Notes under the pieces: model-generated | What the model was told of the DNA's origin: nothing | Seen by the model: the letters and a program-made list of their open reading frames with translations, nothing else | Databases searched by the model: none | Part shown: piece after piece, positions 41,482-44,180 of the stretch | Position numbering within the stretch: the stretch's first letter is position 1 | How the letters are laid out: the number at the start of each line of letters is the position of its first letter | Source of the DNA: Deltaproteobacteria bacterium | GTDB taxonomy: Bacteria > Myxococcota_A > Polyangia > Polyangiales > B10-G4 | Assembly (NCBI GenBank): GCA_003647065.1 | Contig: QMMC01000005.1 | Span: forward strand, 1-44,180 | DNA: 44,180 nt | Direction of reading: 5' to 3' | Program-made: the position numbers and the translations under genes

Positions 41482-43149
41482 TCAGCCCTCGAGGAGGCCG
41501 ACGGTGTCGATCTGCGGCCAGCCGGGGATGGCGTTGTCGACGTAGACGCATACCCCCTCGATGCGCTGGGGTCGCGGGAGCTCGATCTCCAGCACCTGGG
41601 CGCCCGAAACGGGAGCCGGCGCGTCCTGCCATACGAGTGACTCTCCACGCCCATGGATCACGGTGACCGCGAACGTGGCCCCGGCGCCGTAGGTCTCGAA
41701 GACGCGGATCGTGCGGACCGGTTCGAGGGCGTCGAAGGCGAGCTCGAGCCAATCGACCCCCTTTTCACGCTCTCGGGGCGCCCATGCGCCCGGGAGGTCC
41801 CCCGAGACGGGATAGAGGCCGGGCGACCCCGTCGCGTGCCCGGCCCCCCAGTAGCCCCCGTAGCTCGACGAGGCGCGGGCGCTCGCCGGCCAGGTGCCGC
41901 GCCACCGTGCCCGCCAGTCGTGGCTCATCATTTCGAAGAATGTGTAGCGCGAACCCCGGCCGAGGGGTTTCCCGTCGAAGCCGCGCATGAGTCGCTCGCG
42001 CAGTGTGCGGTCGGCCCCGCTGCGGTACGCGCTTCCGCGCGGCACGCCGTCGTGCATGGTCCGCCGCGGCGGCGTGAGGAGCGCGATGCTGTCGATCTCG
42101 GACCACCGGGGGCCGGTGTTGTCGATCCGGCACCAGACGCGGTCCACTCGCCGGAGCGAAGGAAGATCCACTTCGAGGACGCGCGCCTCGCGCGAGCCGT
42201 GCTCCTCTCGCGCGCCCTGCCACACGCGTTCGAGGCCTGCCTCGGTGCCGATCCGGACCTCGACCGTGCTTCCCGGGGCGCACGTCTCGAAGATCCGAAT
42301 CGCTCGCGTCGGCGGAGTCTCGCGAGGGAACGTCGCCTCGACCCACTCATCGGCGCTGCGCCGCATCTTCGGAGCCCACGCCCCGCGGCGGTCTCCACCG
42401 CGGGGCCATACCTTCGGGCGCCCGACCATCTGGGCCGCGCTCCACGAGCCGGCGTTGTACTCGCTCGATGCTCGGGCGGAGATGGGCCAGACGCCGCGGG
42501 AGTCGACCAGGCTGTCGATGCCCTCGATCTGGCGCGGCGTGTAGCGGCGAGCGCCCGCAGGCTCGCGCTCGGTGCTCGGGTGGGTCCGCTTGGTGTCGAG
42601 GGCGACGGGCGCCCCGGAGCTGAGGCGGGCGATGCTGTCGATCTCCGACCACTTCGAGAATGTGTTGTCGATGTACACCCGCACCTCGTGCACGGGCTGA
42701 GGCTTGGGTAGCCGCACGTCGAGGAGCTGAGCGGTGGAGCCGAGTTTGGTGTTCGGTGGGCCGAGCCACACGACCTCGAACCCCCCACCCGAGTCGACGG
42801 TCACGGCGTAGACCGCCCCCGGACCACAGGTCTCGAATACGCGGATCACTTCCGTGGGCGGGCCGGGATCGAAACGCACCTCGAGCCATTCGACGGGTGA
42901 GGTCTTCTTGCGCGGAGCCCACGCCCCGGGAACGTCTCCGGAGCGCGGCCACACCTTGGGCCGACCGCAGGCCTGGGGTGCTTGCCAGGAGCTCAGCCCG
43001 TACTGACTCGATGCCGTCGCCGAGACCGGCCACGTCGCACTGACGTGCACGTCGACATTGCGCGCGACGGGCGCCGGGGTCCGCGTGGCTTCCCCGAATC
43101 GCCCCCCGCGATATCCACCCTCGATATCTTCGACACCGAGCTTGATCAT
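41482..43149 (-). CDS. Protein with three discoidin-like (F5/8 type C-like) repeats
   Basis: Three modules each of type WP.SA.ASS.Y...W.A.qa.G.P..wP.sGD..GAWAPr....WlE..F.....t..IRvFET..pGa...V...G.e.VW...VL.v.LP....v..V...iDNt...W.EIDsi.LL. Confidence 0.78.
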   Translation of the reverse strand: MIKLGVEDIEGGYRGGRFGEATRTPAPVARNVDVHVSATWPVSATASSQYGLSSWQAPQACGRPKVWPRSGDVPGAWAPRKKTSPVEWLEVRFDPGPPTEVIRVFETCGPGAVYAVTVDSGGGFEVVWLGPPNTKLGSTAQLLDVRLPKPQPVHEVRVYIDNTFSKWSEIDSIARLSSGAPVALDTKRTHPSTEREPAGARRYTPRQIEGIDSLVDSRGVWPISARASSEYNAGSWSAAQMVGRPKVWPRGGDRRGAWAPKMRRSADEWVEATFPRETPPTRAIRIFETCAPGSTVEVRIGTEAGLERVWQGAREEHGSREARVLEVDLPSLRRVDRVWCRIDNTGPRWSEIDSIALLTPPRRTMHDGVPRGSAYRSGADRTLRERLMRGFDGKPLGRGSRYTFFEMMSHDWRARWRGTWPASARASSSYGGYWGAGHATGSPGLYPVSGDLPGAWAPREREKGVDWLELAFDALEPVRTIRVFETYGAGATFAVTVIHGRGESLVWQDAPAPVSGAQVLEIELPRPQRIEGVCVYVDNAIPGWPQIDTVGLLEG

Positions 43150-43319
43150 GGGTGGATTCAACCACAGGGGGACGGTCCGCACTTTCCGAATTTTGCATTC
43201 CACGCACGCTTCGAACTCAGGGCGCCTGGAGGATGCGCGGCCTTCATTGGGCCAAAGCCTGTGGACGCGGCCCGGACCTGCGATTGGCACTCGCGACCGC
43301 CGTGCCTTACGGTCCTCCC

Positions 43320-44180
43320 GTGCACGAAGAGCGGCCCGAGGGAAACGCGTTTTCCGCTGAACGGTACGCGAAGCTCGCTGGCTTCGACTCGGACTGGCGG
43401 GACGGTTGGTGGAGTGAAGACTTCCTCGGACTGCTCGCGTCTCGATGGCGCCTCGACCGGGTCCAACGTCTGCTGGACGTAGGCTCGGGCGGAGGCCACT
43501 GGGGCCAGCGCCTCGCAAAATGGCTTCCCGACGGAGCTGAACTCGTGGGCGTGGACCGGGAGCAGGGCTTCCTCGAGGGGGCCGCGGCGCGGGCGGAGGA
43601 GCGCGGTCTTTCGGGGGCGACCTATGTTCGCGGCGACGCCGAATCCCTGCCCTTCGAGGACGCCACCTTTGACGCAGTCACCTGCCAGACCGTGCTCATG
43701 CACGTGGCGAATCCGGCGGCGGCCCTCGCCGAGATGCGCCGGATCCTGAAACCCGGGGGCCTCGTGATCGTCTCCGAGCCCGACAACATGGCCAACGCCA
43801 TGGTCGAGATGTCGGCCAATCCCCGGCCCGACTGGAAGACCGCGTCGGCGCTTCTGGGTTTCCTGCACGTGGTCGAGGTCGGCAAGGAGGCCCGAGGCCA
43901 GGGGGACAGCTCCATCGGGGCGCGCATGGCCGGACTCGTCGCCGATGCGGGCTTCGAGCAGGTGACCGCGTGCACCAACGACCGGTGCGCGGCCCTCCAC
44001 CCGCCCTACGCTACCCGGACCCAGCAGGTCGACCTCGCCCAAGAAATCGAATGGGCCGAAGGCGACGTCTGGCCCGCGGCCGGGCACCGCGAAGACGCGC
44101 ACCGGCTCTTCCTCGCCGGGGGCGGCGCGGCCGAGGACTTCGACGACCTATGGCAGCTCCAGATGACGCGCCAGCGCACG
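43320..44180 (+). CDS. Class I SAM-dependent methyltransferase (runs off right edge)
   Basis: Manual translation from GTG: VHEERPEGNAFSAERYAKLAGFDSDWRDGWWSEDFL...LLDVGSGGGHWGQRLAKWLPDGAELVGVDRE...YVRGDAESLPFEDATFDAVTCQTVLMHVANPAAALAEMRRILKPGG. Confidence 0.85.
   Translation, partial: MHEERPEGNAFSAERYAKLAGFDSDWRDGWWSEDFLGLLASRWRLDRVQRLLDVGSGGGHWGQRLAKWLPDGAELVGVDREQGFLEGAAARAEERGLSGATYVRGDAESLPFEDATFDAVTCQTVLMHVANPAAALAEMRRILKPGGLVIVSEPDNMANAMVEMSANPRPDWKTASALLGFLHVVEVGKEARGQGDSSIGARMAGLVADAGFEQVTACTNDRCAALHPPYATRTQQVDLAQEIEWAEGDVWPAAGHREDAHRLFLAGGGAAEDFDDLWQLQMTRQRT

Overview
High-GC bacterial chromosomal segment. Composition and protein types (Ser/Thr kinase, FHA sigma-54 activator, many lipoproteins, DUF2723, PilZ) suggest a myxobacterium-like deltaproteobacterium; this is inference only. 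I support about 32 coding regions: hybrid histidine kinase, PPi-type phosphofructokinase, ChaC-like protein, ribosomal protein S21, ClpB, DUF2723 membrane protein, two PilZ proteins, FdhD-MobA pair, OmpA/TSP3 protein, Ser/Thr kinase divergent from an FHA/sigma-54 activator, fatty acid desaturase, caspase-like protein, MORN/YwqK-like protein, GxSxG hydrolase, redoxin, DUF4349-like protein, a probably frameshifted HNH endonuclease, a triple-repeat discoidin-like protein, a methyltransferase running off the right edge, and many lipoproteins. The strongest non-gene signal is at 14964-15225. It is a decayed second copy of the lipoprotein gene at 13421-13936 whose middle is replaced by a compact REP/MITE-like element: two exact 35-bp tandem copies plus a 30-bp perfect inverted arm. 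I saw no convincing complete new multi-gene system such as a defence island, CRISPR array, BGC or prophage. No tRNA or rRNA genes were recognised.
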